Below, in pieces: positions 1 through 5,027 of a stretch of 5,632 nucleotides of DNA (the stretch's first letter is position 1; each line of letters opens with the position of its first letter). The notes beneath the pieces were generated by a model, which saw only the letters and a program-made list of their open reading frames with translations, did no database searches and was not told the DNA's origin. Both the position numbers and the translations under genes were made by a program. Source of the DNA: Candidatus Helarchaeota archaeon (lineage in GTDB: Archaea > Asgardarchaeota > Lokiarchaeia > Helarchaeales > HEL-GB-A); contig JABXJU010000250.1 of assembly GCA_013375405.1 (NCBI GenBank), positions 1-5,632 on the forward strand. The letters are read 5' to 3'.

Positions 1-184
1 TGTTAAAGATTGGGCGGTAGATATTGCATCTGCTAGAATAAGAGAAGCTGAAGAAACCAATGCAAAATACCTTGTCAGTTCCTGTCCATTCTGTCATCGT
101 AATCTCATGGACGCCATAAAGGTTACAAAATCAAGTCTGAAAATGATGGATGTCACTGAGATTCTAAATTCAGTAATTGATTAA
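1..184 (+). CDS. CCG-domain Fe-S oxidoreductase, HdrB/HdrD-like, C-terminal end (partial)
   Basis: The frame opens at base 2, is cut by the left edge, and ends in TAA at 182-184, leaving 60 residues. It contains SSCPFCHRNLMDAIK (residues 26-40) followed by a short tail ending in VTEILNSVID. The CPxCxxNLxDA pattern and the closing 'D-x-T/V-E-I/L' helix are typical of the last CCG (cysteine-rich) domain of heterodisulfide reductase HdrB/HdrD, GlpC and related lactate/glycolate oxidase Fe-S subunits. In those families the Cys motif helps bind a non-cubane iron-sulfur cluster that handles disulfides or passes electrons. Only the final motif is visible, so the subfamily, partner subunits and substrate cannot be told. 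It converges on the lipoyl-carrier-like gene at 200-658 with a 15-bp gap. The family-level call is fairly sure; the exact identity is not. Confidence 0.75.
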   Translation, partial: VKDWAVDIASARIREAEETNAKYLVSSCPFCHRNLMDAIKVTKSSLKMMDVTEILNSVID

Positions 185-199
185 TTAATCAAACTGATT

Positions 200-658
200 C
201 TAGAGTTTCTCTAGTTCTTGGGCATATTTTTCCGCAGACCACAATAGTTCTTTTTCCATCTCTAAATTTGTTGGATTAATAATCAATATCCAACCATCGT
301 CGTATGGATCCTGATTAATTAGAGTAGGATTATCTTCAACTTCATCATTTTTCTCTTCAATCGTCCCTGAAATTGGAGAAAAAAAATCTATACTAGTTTT
401 TTGTGATTCAATCGCTCCGATCGGCTTACTTTTTGGGATTTCTCCTTTATAAATTAATCCCTCAACTGTAGCCCCACGGTTAGGGAGTTCAACATAAACT
501 ATTTCTTTTAGTTGTTTTTGTCCATAATCAGTAATACCAATACGAACTTTCCCATTCTCCAGACGAGCCCATGTATGCCCGATAGTTCCTATTGAATGAA
601 CATAGAGAAGATCGTCTGGAATATCATAAAGTTCATTATCTTTTTGTATTTTCACCAT
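200..658 (-). CDS. Glycine cleavage H-like lipoyl carrier protein
   Basis: This 152-residue protein has the H-protein fold pattern: GITDYGQKQLKEIVYVELP (residues 41-59), the lipoylation hairpin ESQKTSIDFFSPISGTI (84-100) with K88 as predicted lipoyl lysine, and NPTLINQDPYDDGWI (110-124). H-proteins carry aminomethyl or other intermediates on lipoyl-lysine between the P, T and L proteins. Related lipoate-binding proteins serve Hdr-like sulfur-oxidation complexes. It is longer than the usual ~125-130 residues, with roughly 12 extra residues (about 66-77) before the lipoyl loop and a longer C-terminal helix. The ATG at 656-658 is preceded by a strong Shine-Dalgarno match (AAAGGAGA on the minus strand, plus-strand 668-675, 9 nt away). 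The gene lies 68 bp downstream of the gelsolin-like gene and could share its transcript. No gcvT or gcvP is visible. The family is sure; glycine cleavage versus another lipoyl-dependent role is open. Confidence 0.85.
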   Translation of the reverse strand: MVKIQKDNELYDIPDDLLYVHSIGTIGHTWARLENGKVRIGITDYGQKQLKEIVYVELPNRGATVEGLIYKGEIPKSKPIGAIESQKTSIDFFSPISGTIEEKNDEVEDNPTLINQDPYDDGWILIINPTNLEMEKELLWSAEKYAQELEKL

Positions 659-726
659 GAAATAATGTCTCCTTTGGTTTTTTTAAAAATAAGAGATAAA
701 AATTAATGGATTGTTGATAAGAAATA

Positions 727-1545
727 TTATTTTTGATACTTTATTTTAAATACTTGTATTTGTGTATCTGAAGAACCTTCAGTTGCTCCACCTTTCATTA
801 ATTCAACGGCGAGAACTTTCCCAGCTTGAATTATTGCACGGGGAGTATATCCGGTTGCGATGAATTGTCCTTCAGGAGGAGAAGCAAGCTCCCATCGACG
901 CTCAATATTTTCTTCTCCGAACGCTGTTCTCTTCGTTTCAGTGATACTAAAGGCGTAAGGCCCAATAAAGACAAGTTCCCGAGTGTATGGTGGAGGAGGG
1001 GGATGTTTTTCAATTTCATTGATTATATTTTTAACGCTATCCTCGATATTATCAGGAATTTGAGTGCCAGGAGCCGGTTGAACTGCCGGTTGAATTGTCG
1101 GTTGAACTATCGGTTGAGGAGAAACGATCGCAGGTTGTGATGGAATATTTGAGGCGGGTTGTAATGGTTGAGCTTCAACGGTTGGACTCATTGAGGGCAT
1201 TGCTGCCATTCCACCTGCTGGAGCAGCTCCTGGGGCAGCTGCCATTGCAACAGGCCCCCCAGCAATATTTATGAATCCAGCTGGCTCATCCCCATGATCA
1301 ATGCTATCTACCTTATAATTTAATCCTTTTTGACCACGAAGGTCTTGTGAAACCCGAGCGGCGATAAATTTTCGTCGAACTTTGGCGTTTGAACCTTTCC
1401 AAAGATAGATCATTTTTTGAGCATCCACTACTAACAGGACGACCATTTCGCTATTCAGCATATCTTTTATAGGCCCTGTAATAGCCATTTGCTCAAGATC
1501 GCCTTCATCTTTTACATTATAAAGCTCAATCCCTTCCATACTCAT
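727..1545 (-). CDS. Gelsolin-domain protein with proline-rich linker and unknown C-terminal domain
   Basis: The protein has 272 residues. Residues ~5-91 resemble one gelsolin repeat: VVLLVVDAQKMIYLWKGSNA (35-54), a basic helix KVRRKFIAARVSQDLR (55-70) and the closing DHGDEPAGF (83-91), matching the gelsolin pattern of a hydrophobic strand, 'iyvWkG', a helix and 'v.eg.EPxxF'. Gelsolin domains bind actin and often calcium; Asgard gelsolin homologues are known to act on actin. A low-complexity stretch rich in Ala, Gly, Met, Pro and Gln follows (95-163), with QPxx repeats at 147-159. Next comes a region I do not recognise (165-272), opening with a helix and a PPPPPY tract (182-187). A polyproline run like this could bind profilin, which is inference. 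There is no signal peptide or membrane segment. The start ATG (1543-1545) has an AAGGAG Shine-Dalgarno 11 nt upstream. The gelsolin call rests on motif resemblance and is fairly sure; the C-terminal role is unknown. Confidence 0.75.
   Translation of the reverse strand: MSMEGIELYNVKDEGDLEQMAITGPIKDMLNSEMVVLLVVDAQKMIYLWKGSNAKVRRKFIAARVSQDLRGQKGLNYKVDSIDHGDEPAGFINIAGGPVAMAAAPGAAPAGGMAAMPSMSPTVEAQPLQPASNIPSQPAIVSPQPIVQPTIQPAVQPAPGTQIPDNIEDSVKNIINEIEKHPPPPPYTRELVFIGPYAFSITETKRTAFGEENIERRWELASPPEGQFIATGYTPRAIIQAGKVLAVELMKGGATEGSSDTQIQVFKIKYQK
1073..1120. repeat. Four 12-bp tandem units inside the gelsolin-like gene
   Basis: Four adjacent 12-base units (1073-1084, 1085-1096, 1097-1108, 1109-1120) share the core CGGTTGA and differ at only a few positions. 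On the minus strand they encode the successive four-residue units QPIV, QPTI, QPAV and QPAP of the proline-rich linker. Because the unit is a multiple of three, gain or loss of copies would keep the frame. More degenerate GGTTG copies continue to about 1175. This looks like a coding minisatellite that sets linker length. Confidence 0.75.
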
Positions 1546-1564
1546 TTTAAATATAACTCCTTAT

Positions 1565-1598
1565 TCATTTATTTAACCAATCATTTAATAATCATTTA
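1565..1598. repeat. Three TCATTTA direct repeats in gelsolin-gene leader
   Basis: TCATTTA occurs at 1565-1571, 1581-1587 and 1592-1598. The last two lie within the longer copies AATCATTTA at 1579-1587 and 1590-1598, which are 11 bp apart, about one helical turn. The repeats fall between the candidate TATA box and the ribosome-binding site of the gelsolin-like gene. They could be regulator half-sites, but low sequence complexity is an adequate alternative. Confidence 0.3.
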
Positions 1599-1610
1599 TT
1601 AGAGGCCTAC

Positions 1611-1618
1611 TTTTTAAA
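1611..1618 (-). promoter_or_regulatory. Candidate TATA box for the gelsolin-like gene
   Basis: On the minus strand this reads TTTAAAAA within GCTTTAAAAAGTAG. It lies about 65-75 bases before the start codon at 1545. A transcript starting 25-30 bases downstream would begin near 1585 and include the AAGGAG ribosome-binding site at 1557-1562. The palindrome at 1619-1628 directly abuts it on the upstream side, where the BRE would be. The assignment rests on position and composition only. Confidence 0.35.
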
Positions 1619-1628
1619 GCAACGTTGC
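1619..1628. promoter_or_regulatory. Perfect 10-bp palindrome, possible operator
   Basis: GCAACGTTGC is a perfect palindrome, more GC-rich than its AT-rich surroundings, in the intergenic region between two divergent genes. It sits right upstream of the candidate TATA box of the gelsolin-like gene. A dimeric transcription factor could bind here and affect that gene, or both divergent genes, but no cognate regulator is visible. A 10-bp palindrome can also occur by chance. Confidence 0.3.
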
Positions 1629-1702
1629 ATTTGAAACTCGTAATTACAAAAGAATGTTTAATTGGGTGATTCATTCGCTTTTAATTCAAAATATTATATT
1701 TT

Positions 1703-1717
1703 GAAAAGTATATATAA
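1703..1717 (+). promoter_or_regulatory. BRE/TATA-like promoter of the THUMP gene
   Basis: A purine-rich GAAAAG (1703-1708, BRE-like) runs directly into TATATATAA (1709-1717). Archaeal transcription would be expected to start about 25 bases downstream, near 1738-1745. That leaves a short leader before the TTG start at 1764. This is the best TATA match in the divergent intergenic region for the plus strand. Confidence 0.5.
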
Positions 1718-1763
1718 TTTATTCGATGATATTCTCTAATTAAAAATAAATTAGGTAATCAAT

Positions 1764-2285
1764 TTGCAGAAAGATTTTAATCTGCTCATTTCATGCCCCA
1801 GGTTTCATGAACGGGATGCTACTGCCGAGATCTGGTATCTATTTTCGAATATTGGGGTTGAAGATGTTAAAACGGAGCTCACTCCCTTTCCAGGACTTAT
1901 AACTGCAAAGACAAGCCATGATCCTATTGAGAGCATTAAGAAATTGAGAAAGCTAATTGAAGAAGATCCAATTTTTTTAAGATTTGTTCTAAAAATCATT
2001 CCAATTGAAGTTATTATAGAAACAACACTCGAAAATATCATAACAATTGCTAATGAATTTGGGAAACGAATTTCTGAGAGGGAAACATTTCGTATTACAC
2101 TCAAAAAACGACGAACTGCATTTGATTCCCAAGAATTAATTATAAAAGTAGCTGAATTTATTGATAGAACAGTAAATCTTACGAAACCTGATAGAATATT
2201 CATGATTCAAATATTAGGGGATATAACGGGGATCTCTTTATTAGAACCCAAGGACATTATATCTAAGGCACAATTTCCCTTGTAA
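1764..2285 (+). CDS. Stand-alone THUMP-domain protein, Tan1/THUMPD1-like
   Basis: The protein has 173 residues. The N-terminal part (1-75) looks like the NFLD-type ferredoxin-like subdomain that precedes THUMP: NLLISCPRFHERDATAEIWY opens it and PGLITAKT ends a strand. THUMP motifs follow: IPIEVIIET (79-87), ETFRITLKKRRTAFDSQELI (107-126), and NLTKPDRIFMIQILGDITGISLL (138-160), with the 'v-D/N-L-xx-P-D' and 'g-x-x-gis-L' signatures. THUMP binds the acceptor end of tRNA. Stand-alone forms in this family include yeast Tan1 and human THUMPD1, adaptors for N4-acetylation of C12 in tRNA. No methyltransferase, thiolase or PPi-loop domain is fused. The start is TTG with a weak AGGT ribosome site about 7 nt before it; no in-frame ATG lies nearby upstream. 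It ends 3 bp from the convergent Cgi121 gene, another tRNA-modification factor. Confidence 0.82.
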   Translation: MQKDFNLLISCPRFHERDATAEIWYLFSNIGVEDVKTELTPFPGLITAKTSHDPIESIKKLRKLIEEDPIFLRFVLKIIPIEVIIETTLENIITIANEFGKRISERETFRITLKKRRTAFDSQELIIKVAEFIDRTVNLTKPDRIFMIQILGDITGISLLEPKDIISKAQFPL

Positions 2286-2288
2286 TCA

Positions 2289-2873
2289 TTATTTTTCAAG
2301 TGTAACGAGTGCTATACGGTTTAAAACTGCTTTGAGTACTGCATCTTCCTGTGAGTCTTCTATATCTGTTAAAGCTATTGCGTTCAATTCCTCATCGCTG
2401 ATCTGAAAATACTCACGAATCGCCAGAAGCTTAGAATTATCACAAATCCCAATTACTTCATCCGACCGCACTCCTTCGAGCAAATTTTCACATTCAACTA
2501 ACGCTTGTTTAATTTGGTCTGTAGAGTTACCGACAATTATTATTACATTATTTCCTGTTTTGATACCGAAATCTTCCAAAGCAATTTTGATTTGGCGTTG
2601 GCTGGAAATATATAGCAGAATTTCCAACTCCAATTGATTTGAAATATTTCTCTTTTGATTGAATGCGAGTATTGCATGAAGAACACTCAAAAAGATGTGT
2701 TCCCAAGTCACAATTAGTGAAGCGGAGCATATTTGAATAGTAACGTCATATTTAGAGTTGATTGAGGTTAATTTTTTAATAAGTTCTTGTGAATTGAATA
2801 TTTCAACGGATTTTAGCCCTTGAATTAAGACAAATTTATAAATAACTTGATCTTCATTTTGAAATTCTTTCAG
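2289..2873 (-). CDS. cgi121: KEOPS complex subunit Cgi121 (start uncertain, non-canonical)
   Basis: Cgi121 (human TPRKB) binds the Bud32 kinase in KEOPS and helps deliver tRNA for t6A37 synthesis. The core is clear: SASLIVTWEHIFLSVLHAILAFNQ, then LELEILLYISSQRQIKIALEDFGI with the family's 'EiLlY.s.qRQI..Al...Gi' signature, and an end VLNRIALVTLEK like known archaeal homologues. A GTG at 2709-2711 would begin translation in the middle of this core (at IVTWEH) and delete the first beta strands. The frame is open upstream to a TAA at 2898-2900 and encodes plausible N-terminal sequence (YKFVLIQGLKSVEIFNSQEL), but it has no ATG, GTG or TTG there. An AGAGGA element at 2886-2891 would suit a rare start such as ATA (2874-2876) or CTG (2871-2873); I placed the start at CTG, giving 194 residues. 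It follows the HD gene with almost no gap, so translational coupling is likely. The family is sure; the start is not. Confidence 0.85.
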   Translation of the reverse strand: MKEFQNEDQVIYKFVLIQGLKSVEIFNSQELIKKLTSINSKYDVTIQICSASLIVTWEHIFLSVLHAILAFNQKRNISNQLELEILLYISSQRQIKIALEDFGIKTGNNVIIIVGNSTDQIKQALVECENLLEGVRSDEVIGICDNSKLLAIREYFQISDEELNAIALTDIEDSQEDAVLKAVLNRIALVTLEK

Positions 2874-2901
2874 TATCGTAACAATTCCTCTATTCCATTA
2901 T

Positions 2902-3570
2902 TTATAGGGTTGCTAAATAGTTTTTTACACCCTGAATCCCTTCTTTTGCCATAATATCACAGATAATCGCTGCAAATTTGGAATTTTCAATTTTCTCTTT
3001 CTTTCCTGTACGCTCCATGATCTTTTGGGCACCAATGAGAATATCCCCAAGAAGATTACTATCTACAAAATCTGCTAAATGAAGGATAAGGGCTTCCAGA
3101 CTTCGAGGTTGAGCTGGGCTCCCTTTTCCATGATGAGCAAGAATGATATGAAGCAATTCCAGGGGAAATTTGCGAGTCCAAGCTTCTGCAAAGATTAATG
3201 ATGTATGATCAATTTTACTACCTAATCTTGATCGCTCATATTTTAAACCATCTTGATTGTAAGTTAGTGGTTTATAGATATCATGAAGAATTCCACCAGC
3301 AATGAGGAGATCTTTATTAATAAAATCAATTTGATGGACTTTTTTAAGCATATTTGCAATTTCAATTGCAATGAGAGTTGTACCGACAATATGCTCAATT
3401 AAACCTCCTTTATAGGAGTGGTGGTATATTTTTGAAGCAGGGGCTTCTTCCGGTGTTAATTCGTCACCAAATGTCTCGATGGAAATTTTAGGATCTTCTA
3501 AAAAAGTTATTATCTTCTCTCTGAGGTCGACATTTTCGATTTTACGTGCCAAATCTATTAAAGGTTCCAT
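2902..3570 (-). CDS. HD-domain hydrolase, YhaM-like
   Basis: The protein has 222 residues, nearly all HD domain. Metal-binding motifs in order are HHSYKGGLIEH (50-60), GGILHDIYK (92-100, the HD pair H96-D97), H122 in DHTSLIFAE, AHHGKG (145-150) and LHLADFVDS (163-171) with D167. The combination 'HH.y.GGL.eH ... LHDi.K ... HHGK ... EA..LH.aD..D' is that of the YhaM family of 3'-5' exoribonucleases, but the N-terminal OB-fold of bacterial YhaM is absent. All expected HD ligands are present, so it should be a metal-dependent phosphohydrolase or nuclease. Its substrate is unknown, and RNA is a guess from the family. It starts at ATG 3568-3570, with only a weak AAGAG about 9 nt upstream. Its stop lies next to the Cgi121 frame, implying one operon of HD then Cgi121. 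It diverges from the phosphatidyltransferase gene. Confidence 0.82.
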   Translation of the reverse strand: MEPLIDLARKIENVDLREKIITFLEDPKISIETFGDELTPEEAPASKIYHHSYKGGLIEHIVGTTLIAIEIANMLKKVHQIDFINKDLLIAGGILHDIYKPLTYNQDGLKYERSRLGSKIDHTSLIFAEAWTRKFPLELLHIILAHHGKGSPAQPRSLEALILHLADFVDSNLLGDILIGAQKIMERTGKKEKIENSKFAAIICDIMAKEGIQGVKNYLATL

Positions 3571-3615
3571 TCTAACAACTCTTTAGATTGAGTCATTAAT
3601 TTATTATGTTATTCT

Positions 3616-3632
3616 AAAAAATAAAAATAATT
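3616..3632 (+). promoter_or_regulatory. Candidate TATA element for the phosphatidyltransferase gene
   Basis: AAAAATAAAAATAATTA lies 44 bases before the ATG at 3676. A start site about 25 bases downstream would give a short leader with no visible Shine-Dalgarno. The region between the two divergent genes (3571-3675) is very AT-rich throughout, so the match is weak. Confidence 0.3.
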
Positions 3633-3675
3633 ATGATTTTAATATCCTTTTGAAAAATAAAAAAATTTGATAATA

Positions 3676-4296
3676 ATGGGATCAAGATTTCGGATTAGGC
3701 GAATATTTCGCCCACTTGTCATGTGGATTGCTAAACAATTTCAAAAACTAAATATTACACCCAATCAAGTTTCAATTTTGGGGATGTTATTGGCTTTAGG
3801 AGGGTGTTTATTTTTTATTTTCATTTCAAGTTATTGGGGAAGTTTCTTATTTGCCATCTTCATCTTCATGGCAGGGCTTTTTGATGGGATTGATGGAAGT
3901 TTAGCCCGTTTAACAAATAAAACATCGGTAAGAGGGGGATACCTCGATTCTGTCTTAGATCGTTACGCTGATGTCTGTATAATATTTGCCTTTTTAGGGC
4001 ATTATCCAGCTCAGCTTATATTGCTTGGTATACCTCTTTTGATTTGGGTGATATTAGCATTAATAGGAGTTATAATGGTAAGTTATGTTAGAGCGAAAGG
4101 AGAAGCCCAGGGAGTCCCAGATTGTGATGTAGGAGTGGCGGGACGATCCGAACGATTATTTATTTTGGTAATTTGTGCATTATTAAACTTTGTATTTGCA
4201 AATTTTGCATATATAGGATTAATAATAGTGGTACTAATTTCTCATTTAACAATAATTTATCGTATTTATTACGTACATAAAATGCTCAAAATTTAA
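3676..4296 (+). CDS. CDP-alcohol phosphatidyltransferase, probable archaetidylinositol phosphate synthase
   Basis: This is an integral membrane enzyme of 206 residues from the ATG at 3676; a TTG at 3667 would add three. The diagnostic DGxxAR-type motif is complete: FDGIDGSLARLTNKTSVRGG then YLDSVLDRYAD, fitting D-xx-DG-xx-AR-x8-G-x3-D-x3-D, with Asp at residues 70, 73, 91 and 95. These acids bind two metal ions and the CDP-lipid and act in catalysis. Hydrophobic segments near 35-53, 55-70, 100-118, 116-137, 162-182 and 180-198 suggest the usual six helices. The SYVRAKGEAQGVPDCDVGVAGRSERLF region matches the branch that uses inositol phosphate as acceptor (bacterial PIP synthase/archaeal AIP synthase), implying transfer from CDP-archaeol to 1L-myo-inositol 1-phosphate. 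Glycerol phosphate or another alcohol cannot be excluded. The family is certain; the acceptor is inferred. Confidence 0.85.
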   Translation: MGSRFRIRRIFRPLVMWIAKQFQKLNITPNQVSILGMLLALGGCLFFIFISSYWGSFLFAIFIFMAGLFDGIDGSLARLTNKTSVRGGYLDSVLDRYADVCIIFAFLGHYPAQLILLGIPLLIWVILALIGVIMVSYVRAKGEAQGVPDCDVGVAGRSERLFILVICALLNFVFANFAYIGLIIVVLISHLTIIYRIYYVHKMLKI

Positions 4297-4303
4297 GAAG
4301 TCT

Positions 4304-4331
4304 TAAAATCCTTTAGTAGATTAGGATTTTA
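4304..4331 (+). other. Inverted repeat (9-bp stem) after the phosphatidyltransferase stop
   Basis: TAAAATCCT (4304-4312) and AGGATTTTA (4323-4331) are perfect reverse complements around a 10-base loop, beginning 8 bases after the stop codon. The RNA could fold into a hairpin at the 3' end of the transcript. There is no T run behind it, so it is not a bacterial-type terminator. It lies just upstream of the BRE/TATA-like element of the GTPase gene, so it could instead be a DNA operator. Confidence 0.4.
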
Positions 4332-4333
4332 GA

Positions 4334-4349
4334 AAAAGGATATAAAAAT
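4334..4349 (+). promoter_or_regulatory. BRE/TATA-like promoter of the small GTPase gene
   Basis: A purine block AAAAAGGA (4333-4340) directly precedes TATAAAAAT (4341-4349), a near-ideal archaeal BRE plus TATA box. Transcription would be expected to begin around 4368-4375. That leaves about 75 bases before the ATG at 4447 or about 115 before the ATG at 4489. A five-codon ATG-initiated frame (4378-4392, ending TAA) lies in this leader. Confidence 0.5.
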
Positions 4350-4488
4350 CTAAAATAGAACTAGAAAAAACATTTTAATGATGTACATTTAATAAAAAAT
4401 AATACTATTGGATTCAACGAAAGGCGTAAACATAATTAAGAACGGAATGGAGAAAGACCTTAAAATAAAAAAATGGTGGAAGGACAGA

Positions 4489-5016
4489 ATGGAGAAGACC
4501 AAGACGTTTGGGTTCAAATTATTAGTATTGGGAGCGCCCGCTGTCGGAAAAACCTCTTTGATAAGACGATTTACTACGGGGAAATTCTCAGAAACATATT
4601 CAAAAACCTTAGGGGCAGATTTTCTCATTAAATTTATAGATTACCCTGATAAAAATATGCGGGTTTTACTTCAAATATGGGATCTCGCAGGCGATGCGCG
4701 ATTTCGATTTATCCGGCGTGATTATTATCAAGAAGCACAGGGTGCGCTACTCGTATATGATATAACCCGCCCAAATACCTATCAAGAAATCAAAGAGACC
4801 CATGAGAACTTGCTAAACTATTGTGGTAAGGTTCCATGCATTATAATTGGAAACAAAGTAGATCTCACGGAAGAACGAAAAATTTCATTGGAAGAAGGGG
4901 AAAATATATCAAAAGAATTAAGCTTTGAATTCTATGAAACATCTGCAAAATCCGCAGAAAATGTTGAAAAAGTCTTTCGCCGTATCAGCGATTTAATAAT
5001 TTCAGAAAATTTATAA
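4489..5016 (+). CDS. Rab/Ras-like small GTPase with altered switch II
   Basis: The protein has 175 residues from the ATG at 4489. All G boxes are present: G1 GAPAVGKTS (15-23), switch I YSKTLGADF with T40, G3 WDLAGDARF (64-72), G4 GNKVDL (121-126) and G5 TSAK (151-154). The WDxAGxxRF and YxxTxGxDF patterns are most like Rab-type GTPases, expected to act as GTP-dependent switches. The catalytic Gln of DTAGQ is Asp here (D69), predicting weak or altered hydrolysis. The C terminus ends SDLIISENL, with no cysteines for prenylation, so membrane attachment of the eukaryotic Rab kind is not expected. The start is ambiguous: ATG 4447 adds 14 residues and TTG 4408 adds 27. I chose 4489 because it puts the P loop at the usual distance and has GGTGG/AAGGA upstream. 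The gene is transcribed alone, followed by an oligo-T tract. Confidence 0.9.
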   Translation: MEKTKTFGFKLLVLGAPAVGKTSLIRRFTTGKFSETYSKTLGADFLIKFIDYPDKNMRVLLQIWDLAGDARFRFIRRDYYQEAQGALLVYDITRPNTYQEIKETHENLLNYCGKVPCIIIGNKVDLTEERKISLEEGENISKELSFEFYETSAKSAENVEKVFRRISDLIISENL

Positions 5017-5027
5017 TTTTTAGGGGA

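Noticed and set aside
826..1140. Plus-strand open frame of 104 codons opposite the gelsolin-like gene
   Set aside because: It is Arg/Asn/Leu-rich, with the RLNCRLNCRLNYRL string simply reflecting the 12-bp repeat on the other strand; no family resemblance.
1019..1180. CRISPR-like repeat array
   Set aside because: Units are 12 bp, contiguous, without spacers, and lie in frame within a coding region.
1805..2203. Minus-strand open frame of 132 codons opposite the THUMP gene
   Set aside because: It lies wholly within a gene with clear THUMP motifs; the Ser/Ile-rich translation is what antisense of this gene gives.
2289..2711. Cgi121 starting at GTG 2709-2711 (140 residues)
   Set aside because: This start falls inside the conserved SASLIVTWEH segment and would remove the N-terminal beta strands of the domain.
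2548..2730. 60-codon minus-strand frame inside Cgi121
   Set aside because: It is out of frame with the conserved Cgi121 core; its Cys residues do not form a convincing zinc motif.
4389..4628. Minus-strand open frame of 79 codons opposite the start of the GTPase gene
   Set aside because: It overlaps the P loop and leader of a clear GTPase and shows no recognisable motif.
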